NCBI GenBank assembly: GCA_944389265.1
Contig: CALXLS010000002.1
Location: 1-64,000, forward strand
Reading direction: 5' to 3'
DNA length: 64,000 nt
Source: an uncultured Alphaproteobacteria bacterium
GTDB lineage: Bacteria; Pseudomonadota; Alphaproteobacteria; Rs-D84
Made by a program: the position numbers and the translations under genes
Shown: in pieces, positions 44,069 to 51,240 of the stretch
Layout of the letters: every line of letters starts with the position of its first letter
Position numbering within the stretch: the first letter of the stretch is position 1
Notes under the pieces: generated by a model
What the model was told of the DNA's origin: nothing
Seen by the model: only the letters and a program-made list of their open reading frames with translations
The model's database searches: none

Positions 44069-44951
44069 ACATTACTCTTCGTCTTATGATGCTAAACATT
44101 GCGAACCCCAAGAGCAAAATCATTATTAATACAAATATAGCAGTTGCCGTTTCTTCATTTTCCGCAAAGGGTAATTTCATATTCATACCGTAATAACCGA
44201 CCACGACAGTCGGGACAACCAAAATAATATTCCACATAGTCAAACGATTAATATACGTATTAGAATCCATATTAATAACACTTTCAAAGGTTTCTTTTAT
44301 GGACTTAAGCATTTTACTATATGAAGTCACAACTTCTATACCCTGAGATAATTCGATACGCGCATCTTCGGATAATTCTTTGGTTTCTTCTGTTTTTACA
44401 AATCCTCGCACTTTCTCCAATTTATCCAGCACAGCGACATTACCTTTTAACCCCGCCATATAAAGGGTATAACTATTTTCTACTTCTAACAGCGCCATTA
44501 ACTCTTTTTTGCGTATACGTTCTAAAAGAACTTTTTTTGATTCTATCACACGCTTATTCAATTCTTTCAAAGAACGCAGATAAGACTCTGCAATATAGTA
44601 AATTATGTTCAATATAAATTCTTCACGCGAAGTTTTTTCATCTCTTTTTATCTTATCTAATAAATCGCAACGCTTACGGCATACTGTTATAACACGATTT
44701 GCGGAATAAATGATTGATAACGGTTCAGTATGCCACAAGGTATCTGTTTCTCGGTTAATAATAGGGAAACGTACAATTATAACCTTATAGTCATCTTCTA
44801 TTTCAAACCTAGGTTGTTCATCGGGGTCAAGAATATCGGATATAGTATCTTCATCTATTTTGTATTCTGTTTGTAATTTTTCAAAATCTTCATGGTCTGG
44901 GTTACCGACATTTACCCAAGAGAATGTTTTTAATTTTTCTTTAACGAACAT
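44067..44951 (-). CDS. corA: CorA-type magnesium/cobalt channel
   Basis: 294 residues. A cytoplasmic funnel with a long helix (residues 110-235) and two C-terminal membrane helices. The selectivity motif YYGMNMKLPF follows helix 1 (IILVVPTVVVGYYGMN), and the C-terminus is basic (SIIRRRVM). The start at 44951 has GGAG upstream. It is monocistronic. Confidence 0.93.
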   Translation of the reverse strand: MFVKEKLKTFSWVNVGNPDHEDFEKLQTEYKIDEDTISDILDPDEQPRFEIEDDYKVIIVRFPIINRETDTLWHTEPLSIIYSANRVITVCRKRCDLLDKIKRDEKTSREEFILNIIYYIAESYLRSLKELNKRVIESKKVLLERIRKKELMALLEVENSYTLYMAGLKGNVAVLDKLEKVRGFVKTEETKELSEDARIELSQGIEVVTSYSKMLKSIKETFESVINMDSNTYINRLTMWNIILVVPTVVVGYYGMNMKLPFAENEETATAIFVLIMILLLGFAMFSIIRRRVM

Positions 44952-45078
44952 ATCATTCTCCTTATTTTTCGCCTACATTTTAATTTAGCCGAAAGAAAAA
45001 ATCAAACACTTAAGGAATAAAAACATATATTTTATAGCATAATAATATGATAAAATTTATGTAAAAGAGTAATAAAAA

Positions 45079-45507
45079 ATGCTAAAACAAATGACATCTT
45101 TTAAAACCGCACAATATATACTATTATTTTTCATTGTTATTATATGTATATGGCTTACAGCATGGTTAATAATATCTACCGGTCGCGAAAAAAGCCAAGA
45201 ACCAGATACAGTAAAAGTAATTCATATTACAAACAACGACCCTTGTGCCAAACGGGTTAACGACTATGTTGCTCGTCTATGGGCATACACACCAGAAAAC
45301 ATACCAGAAAAATATTTAATTATGGCAAATGAATACGCCAATGAAAAGATAACAACAAAGATAAAAGGCGCATGCAACAATATAAAATTCACATGCAGAG
45401 CAGGGCAAATTCGCAAAGACTGCGACCCATGCGCAATAAATTTTGGTCGTCAATTTGCCATGGACCAACAAATATCTGACACCATTTCCAAAGAATGCAA
45501 CAACTAA
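45079..45507 (+). CDS. Single-pass membrane protein with Cys-rich outer domain
   Basis: Not recognised. 142 residues. A membrane segment at about 12-33 (YILLFFIVIICIWLTAWLII) is followed by a domain with six Cys (NDPCAKRV, KGACNN, FTCRAG, KDCDPCAINFG, SKEC). The even number suggests disulfides in the periplasm. AAAGAG precedes the ATG. It lies just before the convergent tRNA-Pro. Confidence 0.65.
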   Translation: MLKQMTSFKTAQYILLFFIVIICIWLTAWLIISTGREKSQEPDTVKVIHITNNDPCAKRVNDYVARLWAYTPENIPEKYLIMANEYANEKITTKIKGACNNIKFTCRAGQIRKDCDPCAINFGRQFAMDQQISDTISKECNN

Positions 45508-45512
45508 AAAAA

Positions 45513-45589
45513 TGGTCGGGGCGACAGGAATCGAACCTGCGACCCCTTGCACCCCATGCAAGTACTCTACCAGGCTGAGCTACGCCCCG
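45513..45589 (-). tRNA. tRNA-Pro(GGG)
   Basis: Reverse strand: acceptor CGGGGCG/CGCCCCG, D arm with AGCCTGGTAG, anticodon stem CTTGC/GCAAG with loop ATGGGGT (anticodon GGG), T-loop GGTTCGAATCC, encoded CCA. Confidence 0.96.
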
Positions 45590-45712
45590 ACGAAATGTAT
45601 TTATACAATTGTGATAAAATAAAAGCAAGAATATATTTTCTGCTTGCACGAATCGGGGAAAAGTTAATAGTATGCGCATATCGGTTTAACCAATCTAGGG
45701 GAGGAAACATCC

Positions 45713-46090
45713 GTGATACTTGGAATTGGAATTGATTTAGTTGAATGCGGCAGATTTCTTGATTGGTCTGCATTCAAAAAGCAGCGCATATTCACAAAAA
45801 AAGAACTGGAATATGCAGATACAGATAACGCAAACGCAGAAAAACATCTTGCTAATTTCTGGGCAGCACGCGAAGCATGCTTAAAAGCACTTGGAACAGG
45901 CTTTGGTGAAGACATCGCTTTTTCTGATGTATCTGTTATTCATGATGATGCAGGTAAACCAGAATTATTAATTGCTGGTGGTGCAAAAGCAGCATTAAAA
46001 GAACTTGCTGGTGGGGATGCAAAAATACATCTATCAATAACAGACCAAGATGATTATTCGGCTGCATTTGTTATAATTGAAAAGATTTAA
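45713..46090 (+). CDS. acpS: Holo-[acyl-carrier-protein] synthase
   Basis: Transfers 4'-phosphopantetheine from CoA to the acyl carrier protein. 125 residues, start GTG 45713 with GGAGG eight bases upstream. The magnesium motif GIGIDLVECGRF and the second motif FWAAREACLKALGTGF are complete. Monocistronic with its own terminator; the common pdxJ and lepB neighbours are absent. Confidence 0.95.
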   Translation: MILGIGIDLVECGRFLDWSAFKKQRIFTKKELEYADTDNANAEKHLANFWAAREACLKALGTGFGEDIAFSDVSVIHDDAGKPELLIAGGAKAALKELAGGDAKIHLSITDQDDYSAAFVIIEKI

Positions 46091-46093
46091 AAG

Positions 46094-46117
46094 AACCGCC
46101 GAAAGGCGGTTTTTTAT
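46094..46117. terminator. Terminator between acpS and the saposin-like gene
   Basis: AACCGCC/GGCGGTT stem with GAAA tetraloop and T run. Confidence 0.9.
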
Positions 46118-46767
46118 TCTGAATAATAACAATTATTCGGTGTAAAAACATAAGTTCCAGAATCATCTAACACATAAACACCTTCTGCTATATAACAAGA
46201 AGTCACAGTTGTTGAACCCGGATAAGAATGAGCATACACACCATTTAAAGATGGGCATTGTATACAACCAGAAGAACCGTTTGTACTACTACCATAAAAA
46301 CCATCTGCACACCTATATTCAACTTTGGTATTACAAACCCCACAATTACATACCGCCTCATAAATTCTTGCCTGATAACCAGTAGATGCAGCACGCCAAT
46401 CTGTCGTATTACACCCAACACAATCAGGGCAGGGTTCTGTTCCTCCTCCACTTGAACATAATGCTAATTCTTTACAAACTGTATCTACATCATGCCCTAT
46501 ATTATATAGTTGAGACATAGCATAACCATAAGTCTCTATCAAAATCCTAGCCTGATTAGCCATCATTGCAGGCAGCATACTCGCTGTGTCTTCCATTATA
46601 GCAATAATTTGCTCATCCGAACAATTCATTGCAACCATACACTCTTTATCTACTTGTCCTAATAAGGCTTTACATAAATCACAGTCACTACTTGAAGATG
46701 CATAAGCAGAATCACCCAAAAAAGGTGTAACCGATATTAGCAATAAAATAAAAAAAGTTTTTTTCAT
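46114..46767 (-). CDS. Secreted saposin-B-like domain protein
   Basis: 217 residues from ATG 46767 (GGAG upstream). Signal peptide to about A23. Residues 28-104 match a saposin-B domain: C29xxC32, the CSLLP-like ASMLP (62-66), ETYG (78-81), C98xxxxxC104. Distances between the positions equivalent to Cys3-Cys4, Cys4-Cys5 and Cys5-Cys6 are 10, 24 and 5 residues, as I recall for human saposin C. Positions 3 and 4 are both Ala (A62, A73), and an extra pair C43/C49 is present. Saposins bind and perturb lipid membranes. Residues 110-217 are Cys-rich modules (CPDCVGC, CNCGVC, CIQC) resembling those of the giant repeat protein. It has a long leader with two small ORFs. Confidence 0.8.
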   Translation of the reverse strand: MKKTFFILLLISVTPFLGDSAYASSSSDCDLCKALLGQVDKECMVAMNCSDEQIIAIMEDTASMLPAMMANQARILIETYGYAMSQLYNIGHDVDTVCKELALCSSGGGTEPCPDCVGCNTTDWRAASTGYQARIYEAVCNCGVCNTKVEYRCADGFYGSSTNGSSGCIQCPSLNGVYAHSYPGSTTVTSCYIAEGVYVLDDSGTYVFTPNNCYYSE

Positions 46768-46771
46768 GTTC

Positions 46772-46912
46772 TTACTCCTGATTTTTTCTAAATGAAAAAC
46801 CACCAAGGTAATTGGTGGTCAGGAGGTTGAGAACAATCGTAAGAATTGTGTCGCGTATTGTTAATATTCCGCGAACCCTCCTGACCAGTACGATCAGGAG
46901 TTTATTTTTCAT
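46772..46912 (-). CDS. Possible leader ORF of 46 codons, rich in Leu/Ile/Val
   Basis: ATG 46912 to TAA 46774-46772. The product begins MKNKLLIVLVRRVRG and contains ILTIVLNLL; about 17 residues are Leu, Ile or Val. Its stop lies four bases before the saposin-like start codon and overlaps its ribosome-site region, so the two may be translationally coupled. It uses codons such as AGG AGG, CTC and CTG that are rare in neighbouring genes. It could instead be a by-product of the structured RNA. Confidence 0.35.
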   Translation of the reverse strand: MKNKLLIVLVRRVRGILTIRDTILTIVLNLLTTNYLGGFSFRKNQE

Positions 46913-47004
46913 CGTAATAATAAAACTGGCGCAAATTGCGCGCCACAGATACTTATTCCGACGCTTACGCAGAGGTTCTCACACCCCATCGACAGAACAC
47001 CCAT
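46909..47004 (-). CDS. Possible leader ORF of 31 codons
   Basis: ATG 47004 (about five bases after the predicted transcript start) to TGA 46911-46909, which overlaps the ATG of the next small ORF in the pattern ATGA. The product has four Cys/Gly-rich elements (MGCENLCVSVGISICGAQ). No homology is known to me, and it is offered only because of the overlap chain. Confidence 0.25.
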   Translation of the reverse strand: MGVLSMGCENLCVSVGISICGAQFAPVLLLR

Positions 47005-47015
47005 CGACAAATAAA

Positions 47016-47044
47016 ATTTTACATTTTTTAAGTAAACAATGCAA
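47016..47044 (-). promoter_or_regulatory. Promoter of the saposin-like transcription unit
   Basis: Reverse-strand TTGCAT (47044-47039), 17-base spacer, TAAAAT (47021-47016), placed just downstream of the terminator of the preceding gene. Confidence 0.6.
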
Positions 47045-47045
47045 G

Positions 47046-47071
47046 AAAAAAGCCCCTTTATGAGGCTTTTT
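47046..47071 (-). terminator. Terminator after the 47073 gene
   Basis: Reverse strand GCCTC/GGGGC stem with ATAAA loop followed by TTTTTTC. Confidence 0.75.
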
Positions 47072-47072
47072 A

Positions 47073-49184
47073 TCAAAACAATGGCGGGAAACAATCACCA
47101 CCAGTTTCTGGGCAGCAATTAAAACCAGCATCTCCCATATCTGTATAAATTTCACCGGCACAACAACCATTCATATCTGGTGCCGCCCCATCCGGGCAAA
47201 TAGGCATGTCATCTGAAACATATTCCTCTTCTTCATAATATGGCGTATCTGTTTCATATTCAGGATCTGCAACAAACATCTTTTCATTCTGAGAAACATT
47301 ATAAGCAGGCTTACTTGCAATAATTTCTTCCTCTGTTGGGACAACAGGTTCGGGTTCAGAAATAACTTCTGGTTGATTTATAGGTTGAATAAAAGGTTCA
47401 ACATCTTCTACTTCAACCGCAACAGGCTCTGGTTCCACTACAACAGTATCTTGCTGAACAGGAACTATCACAGGAACGGGTTCTGGTTCTATTTCTGTCT
47501 CGATCTGTACAGGCTCTACTTTTTCAGGAACGGGAACCTCTATTTGAACAGATTCCACATTTACTTCCTCTTCTACAGGAACTTCAGGTATAAAAGCAGA
47601 TTCTGCACTGGTATCCAATTCATCTAAATTTTTTTCTGGTTGTACAGTTTCTTCAACCTGCTGCAAAGGTGCGGTTAAATCTGGCGTATTATCACTGCTT
47701 ATATTTTTTTGATACAGCCATAATGTAAATATAGACAATGCTATTAATAAAACCAACATTATATAATACAACAAAGTCGGTTTTTTAGGCGCAGGTGTTG
47801 TAGGAACAGCACCACCAGTAATAGGTGAAACAGGTCTAAAATCAGAAGACACCGGAGCCGGTGAAATATTATTATTAAAAGTATCCTTTAAATCATCATT
47901 TACATTTGTATTAAATGTTTGTTCTGGCACCACGGGTGCAGGTCTTTGTTCTGCTTGTTCCGTTTGCGGGAACGCTTCATTTGGCACACTAACTTGTGGT
48001 GTTTCAACAGATGTAATAGTATCTAGAACCGGCGCTGTCTGTTTTTCTTCTTCTGCCGCCACAGGTCTAACATCTATCGGGTTATTTTCTTGTACAGTCC
48101 GTCTAGAAACAGGCGGTACAAAAGTCAACGTTTCATCAGCAGAATTATTATCATGAACAGCAATTTCCTTAAAATCATTTTCAATTTTAGGGGTCGACTG
48201 TTGAACGACAGGTTCCGTATCAATACTTCCGAAATCAATAGGTTTAAAAGCGATTTCTTCATCTAATATTTCAGGGTCTTTATCAAACAACGGTTTTATT
48301 TCTTCTTCATCAGCCATTTGTTCTGCCTTTTGTTGTTCTACGAAATTATTTTGTACTTCTTCATAAAAATCTGTATCTTGCTTTACTGGGACAGGGGCAT
48401 CTTGCTTTACGACCAAATCTTTATTTGATTGCCTTGCAGGCAAACTTACACTACTTTCACGAGATTTTTTTATTACACTTGTATCAACAGGTTCTCTGCT
48501 TAATATACGACGAGCAATCTCTGCATCTTCGTCAGCCGCCACCAAACGTTTTTGAGCGTTTAACAATCTTTTTTTTGCTCTACTTAATTTTTCGTTTGTC
48601 GCATCAATCTGAGCCTCTGTTTTTAAAATTTTAGCAGCAGACTGTTTAGTAGGTTCTTTACCGACTTGTTTTTTCTGTTGTGAAAGTTTTGCTCTTAATT
48701 GCTTTAACTTTACTTGCAATTCAGCAATTGTTTCATTTGTTTTTAATATTGTTTCACGCGTCTTAATTGCATTAGATTCTGAATTTTCCAATCTTTCTGC
48801 CGCGGCCCTACGCACAGAAATATCACGAATCGCCGCCAATGCAGACAAATCAAAATCTAAATTTTCGCCATTTTCATAATCGTTTATCAACCGTTCATAG
48901 ATATCCAACCCATCGTATTCAATGTCTAACTTTTGATATTTATTGTCCTTTTTAGGTCTAACATTTTCTAAATCTACCCCATAATCATTTGATAAAATAT
49001 CATCCCACTTACGATTTTCGACAGGATTCATAACCAATAAAACATTAGGTTTTCTATCATTTATCGTGCTATCAACAACAAATATCAATTCACCTGCGGC
49101 ACCATAAAAAGCACGCAATAAATTTCCAGATATTTCGTATTCTTTTTGCGTAAGGTAAGGCATTTGTTCTCTCTCACTTGTCAT
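47073..49184 (-). CDS. Large bitopic membrane protein with coiled coil, Pro/Glu/Val stalk and Cys-rich tip
   Basis: Not recognised. 703 residues from ATG 49184 (GGAG eight bases upstream; the frame opens three codons earlier). Residues 1-115 form a globular part (YLTQKEYEISGNLLRAFYGA), 125-215 a coiled coil (AELQVKLKQLRAKLSQQKKQ), 220-460 an acidic disordered region, and about 468-488 one membrane helix (LLYYIMLVLLIALSIFTLWL). The outer part is rich in Pro, Glu and Val (EPEPVPVIVPVQ) and ends in a Cys module (ICPDGAAPDMNGCC, NCCPETGGDC). There is no signal peptide, so the N-terminus should be cytoplasmic. It is 15 bases downstream of gcrA and probably co-transcribed. Confidence 0.75.
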   Translation of the reverse strand: MTSEREQMPYLTQKEYEISGNLLRAFYGAAGELIFVVDSTINDRKPNVLLVMNPVENRKWDDILSNDYGVDLENVRPKKDNKYQKLDIEYDGLDIYERLINDYENGENLDFDLSALAAIRDISVRRAAAERLENSESNAIKTRETILKTNETIAELQVKLKQLRAKLSQQKKQVGKEPTKQSAAKILKTEAQIDATNEKLSRAKKRLLNAQKRLVAADEDAEIARRILSREPVDTSVIKKSRESSVSLPARQSNKDLVVKQDAPVPVKQDTDFYEEVQNNFVEQQKAEQMADEEEIKPLFDKDPEILDEEIAFKPIDFGSIDTEPVVQQSTPKIENDFKEIAVHDNNSADETLTFVPPVSRRTVQENNPIDVRPVAAEEEKQTAPVLDTITSVETPQVSVPNEAFPQTEQAEQRPAPVVPEQTFNTNVNDDLKDTFNNNISPAPVSSDFRPVSPITGGAVPTTPAPKKPTLLYYIMLVLLIALSIFTLWLYQKNISSDNTPDLTAPLQQVEETVQPEKNLDELDTSAESAFIPEVPVEEEVNVESVQIEVPVPEKVEPVQIETEIEPEPVPVIVPVQQDTVVVEPEPVAVEVEDVEPFIQPINQPEVISEPEPVVPTEEEIIASKPAYNVSQNEKMFVADPEYETDTPYYEEEEYVSDDMPICPDGAAPDMNGCCAGEIYTDMGDAGFNCCPETGGDCFPPLF

Positions 49185-49198
49185 AAGACACACTCCAA

Positions 49199-49759
49199 TT
49201 ATTTCTTTTTAGGTGGTGTAAACTGATAAGCCTGCTTACAATGCTCATAACAGTAAGGTTTTCCGACAAACACCTGTTCACCACAGAAATGGAAATTTTC
49301 AGAATCTGGGTCACCAATTGGCCAACGACACTGATTTGGTTTAAGGTTAGCCATTTCCAATGAATGCTGTATAATTCTCTGGTGCATAGCCAGATTTTTA
49401 TTCAGCGCTTTAGTTGATTCTTTTGGTTCTGATACTTTTTTACCTGGCACAACTTTTGCAGCAGTACTTTTAGCACCCATCATCGACTTTTTTTCAGCAA
49501 TCTTTTTTACTGCGCCAGTTTTTTTCTGTGCCTTAGAAGTTCCTTTTTTGGTCTCAGTTTTTTTAACAACTTTGGAATCCGTTGTACCTTTTGCTGCCGC
49601 GACACCGCCAGCCTTGGAATTCCACCCCAATCTATTTAACTTACCAACAACCGCATTTTTAGACATTCCTAAACGTTTACCAATTTCGGATGTAGACAAA
49701 CCTTTACCTGTCAAGGCTTTCAGTTTTTTTAGTGTTGCGTTATCCCAACCTTTACTCAT
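49199..49759 (-). CDS. gcrA: Cell-cycle regulator GcrA
   Basis: 186 residues. The N-terminal helix-turn-helix WDNATLKKLKALTGKGLSTS then IGKRLGMSKNAVVGKLNRLGW is the GcrA signature. A long Lys/Ala/Thr-rich linker follows, and the C-terminal part CRWPIGDPDSENFHFCGEQV with PYCYEHC is the sigma70-binding zinc-like module. GcrA activates genes through RNA polymerase at GANTC sites methylated by CcrM, so a CcrM methylase is expected elsewhere in the genome. Upstream of the 47073 gene and divergent from the prepilin-peptidase operon. Confidence 0.96.
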   Translation of the reverse strand: MSKGWDNATLKKLKALTGKGLSTSEIGKRLGMSKNAVVGKLNRLGWNSKAGGVAAAKGTTDSKVVKKTETKKGTSKAQKKTGAVKKIAEKKSMMGAKSTAAKVVPGKKVSEPKESTKALNKNLAMHQRIIQHSLEMANLKPNQCRWPIGDPDSENFHFCGEQVFVGKPYCYEHCKQAYQFTPPKKK

Positions 49760-49806
49760 TTAAAAAATCCTTGTTATATATATTGATATAATTGTAGCAT
49801 AGTTTC

Positions 49807-49811
49807 GAATC
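49807..49811. promoter_or_regulatory. GANTC (GAATC) site in the gcrA/prepilin peptidase intergenic region
   Basis: A single GAATC in the 70-base divergent spacer 49760-49829. In Alphaproteobacteria with GcrA, GANTC methylation by CcrM can switch promoters. One short site could be chance. Confidence 0.35.
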
Positions 49812-49829
49812 GAAAGGCAAGGGGGAATT

Positions 49830-50312
49830 ATGAATAACCTTATAGATTTTTACAATATTTTTTTCTTTCTTTTAATTGCGATATCTGCATGGCTTGCATG
49901 GAAAATATCAGTTGCGGATTGGCGACGCAGAATAATACCTGACGCATATTTATTTCCTATGTTATTAACGGGCCTTATTATTACGACATTTTTTCCTTGG
50001 CCCATTGACATAGCAGAAGGCATTATTGCCGCAACATTTGGTTACATTTTATCCTCTTTTATAGGTTTTATATTCGACTTTACAAATCGAAAAAAAGGCA
50101 TTTCTGATACACCGATAGGCATGGGGGATATAAAGCTTATAAGCGTTGGAGGTATTTGGTTGGGGGCGACAGGATTGGCTTTGGCTCTAGTTTTTGCTTG
50201 TATAAGCGGCATTATTTGGGGAAGGGCAAAAAAACAGAAATTTATTCCATTCGCGCCATTCTTTTTGTCAGGTGGAATTTTGGCTTTAATTGCAACCGCC
50301 TTTTTGATATAA
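49830..50312 (+). CDS. Type IV prepilin peptidase (A24 family)
   Basis: 160 residues, the short CpaA/TadV-like form without the methylase domain. The two catalytic aspartates sit in ISVADWRRRIIPD (about 27-39) and IGMGDIKL (GxGD motif, about 97). Five or six hydrophobic segments are present. It cleaves type IV pilin-like leaders at the inner membrane. No pilin, ATPase or secretin gene is adjacent; instead three exported proteins of unknown function follow in an operon. An AGGGGGAA ribosome site precedes the ATG. Confidence 0.88.
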   Translation: MNNLIDFYNIFFFLLIAISAWLAWKISVADWRRRIIPDAYLFPMLLTGLIITTFFPWPIDIAEGIIAATFGYILSSFIGFIFDFTNRKKGISDTPIGMGDIKLISVGGIWLGATGLALALVFACISGIIWGRAKKQKFIPFAPFFLSGGILALIATAFLI

Positions 50313-50342
50313 TTTAAAATAATAGGGAAGGATGGATAGAGG

Positions 50343-51239
50343 ATGAAAAAATATATATCTTTTTCTGCGATTATTGCATTTGCGATAGTCAGTGCGTCAC
50401 AAGCAACGACATTTCCCGCTGCATCACAGCCGTTTTCAAAATCTGGTCAAATACAAAACGTACAAAATTATTCATCCAATCCATTTTGGAATCCGGACAG
50501 TCCTTACAATCTACGTATGCCAGTTCCTGTATATATTCAGGGCACAGATGTAGATACTAGTGATTGTCAACGTGTGGTATCGTCTTTGATTACAACATAT
50601 TGCGCATCACGAAATAATTGCTTAGACACAAGCCTTGAAGACATAAGACCTACAATAACCGTTCAACTGGCAAGTTTACCGAATCACAACTTTGTGACAC
50701 CTTGCTCTGGTTTTATAGATACAGAATTTGAGAATTATAAAAAGCAAAATACTATTGCTGCACCTACGGGTAAGGCTATTGCATTTCCAACTGCAACCAC
50801 TCCAAACCCAGAAGTAAACTCACAAGAATACAAATTTGAAAATCCATATGCGCCAAAACTACCTGAATGGAATGGTGAACCTTGGATGCAAGAAATGCTT
50901 GAACGCAAACAAGAATTGCAGCAATTACAGTCGCAAAATGCCACAGGTTCTAATCAAGTTGTAAAGGCGGATTTCCCGGAAACATTTGCAGATTTATCTT
51001 TTACAGAACGTCAGCAATTTTTAAAAGAGGGTTATGCACCATACGCAGGCACATCCGCATACAAACAAATAAATATAGAAAGCGAAGAATCTTATAATCA
51101 GCGCAGAAACGCCTATTGCAACCAAGAATTAGCAAGATTAAGCACAATAAACACGGACTTGGCAACAGTAAAGAAATGTCAAGAGGACAAAACCCCAATA
51201 TCAGAATGCGTAAGCAAATTAAAAGGGCGGTATTTATAA
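50343..51239 (+). CDS. Exported protein of unknown function in the prepilin-peptidase operon, first
   Basis: Not recognised. 298 residues. A Sec signal peptide (MKKYISFSAIIAFAIVSASQA) precedes a domain with five Cys (about 70-125, SDCQRVVSSLITTYC, RNNCLD, TPCSGF) and a Gln/Glu-rich helical C-terminus (MLERKQELQQLQSQN). The last 40 residues contain three Cys (AYCNQEL, KKCQEDK, SECVSK). No type III signal sequence (GFTLIE) of a classical pilin is present, so it is not an evident substrate of the peptidase. It lies 30 bases after the peptidase gene. Confidence 0.7.
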   Translation: MKKYISFSAIIAFAIVSASQATTFPAASQPFSKSGQIQNVQNYSSNPFWNPDSPYNLRMPVPVYIQGTDVDTSDCQRVVSSLITTYCASRNNCLDTSLEDIRPTITVQLASLPNHNFVTPCSGFIDTEFENYKKQNTIAAPTGKAIAFPTATTPNPEVNSQEYKFENPYAPKLPEWNGEPWMQEMLERKQELQQLQSQNATGSNQVVKADFPETFADLSFTERQQFLKEGYAPYAGTSAYKQINIESEESYNQRRNAYCNQELARLSTINTDLATVKKCQEDKTPISECVSKLKGRYL

Positions 51240-51240
51240 G

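Larger units (their letters stand above)
46768..47009 (-). promoter_or_regulatory. Long structured leader of the saposin-like gene
   Basis: From the predicted start near 47009 to the ATG is about 240 bases, the only gene-free stretch near 300 bases in the window. On the reverse strand four segments carry alternative complementarity: A 46901-46893, B 46886-46874, C 46828-46817, and D 46782-46774, which contains the ribosome site. A pairs with D over nine bases or with B over seven; B pairs with C over ten or more. Two inner hairpins lie between B and C. A hairpin 46819-46799 followed by TTTTTC looks like an attenuator, and GGCGC/GCGCC near 46928-46944 is another stem. Function unproven. Confidence 0.5.

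Noticed and set aside
46817-46886. Inverted repeat GGTCAGGAGG ... CCTCCTGACC as transposon ends or an invertible promoter
   Set aside because: The inside is only about 45 bases with no promoter on either strand, no recombinase gene is near, and the arms fit an RNA helix of the leader better.
46812-47063. 83-codon forward ORF opposite the saposin-like leader
   Set aside because: Very basic unlikely composition, runs against the leader structure and promoter, and has no ribosome site.
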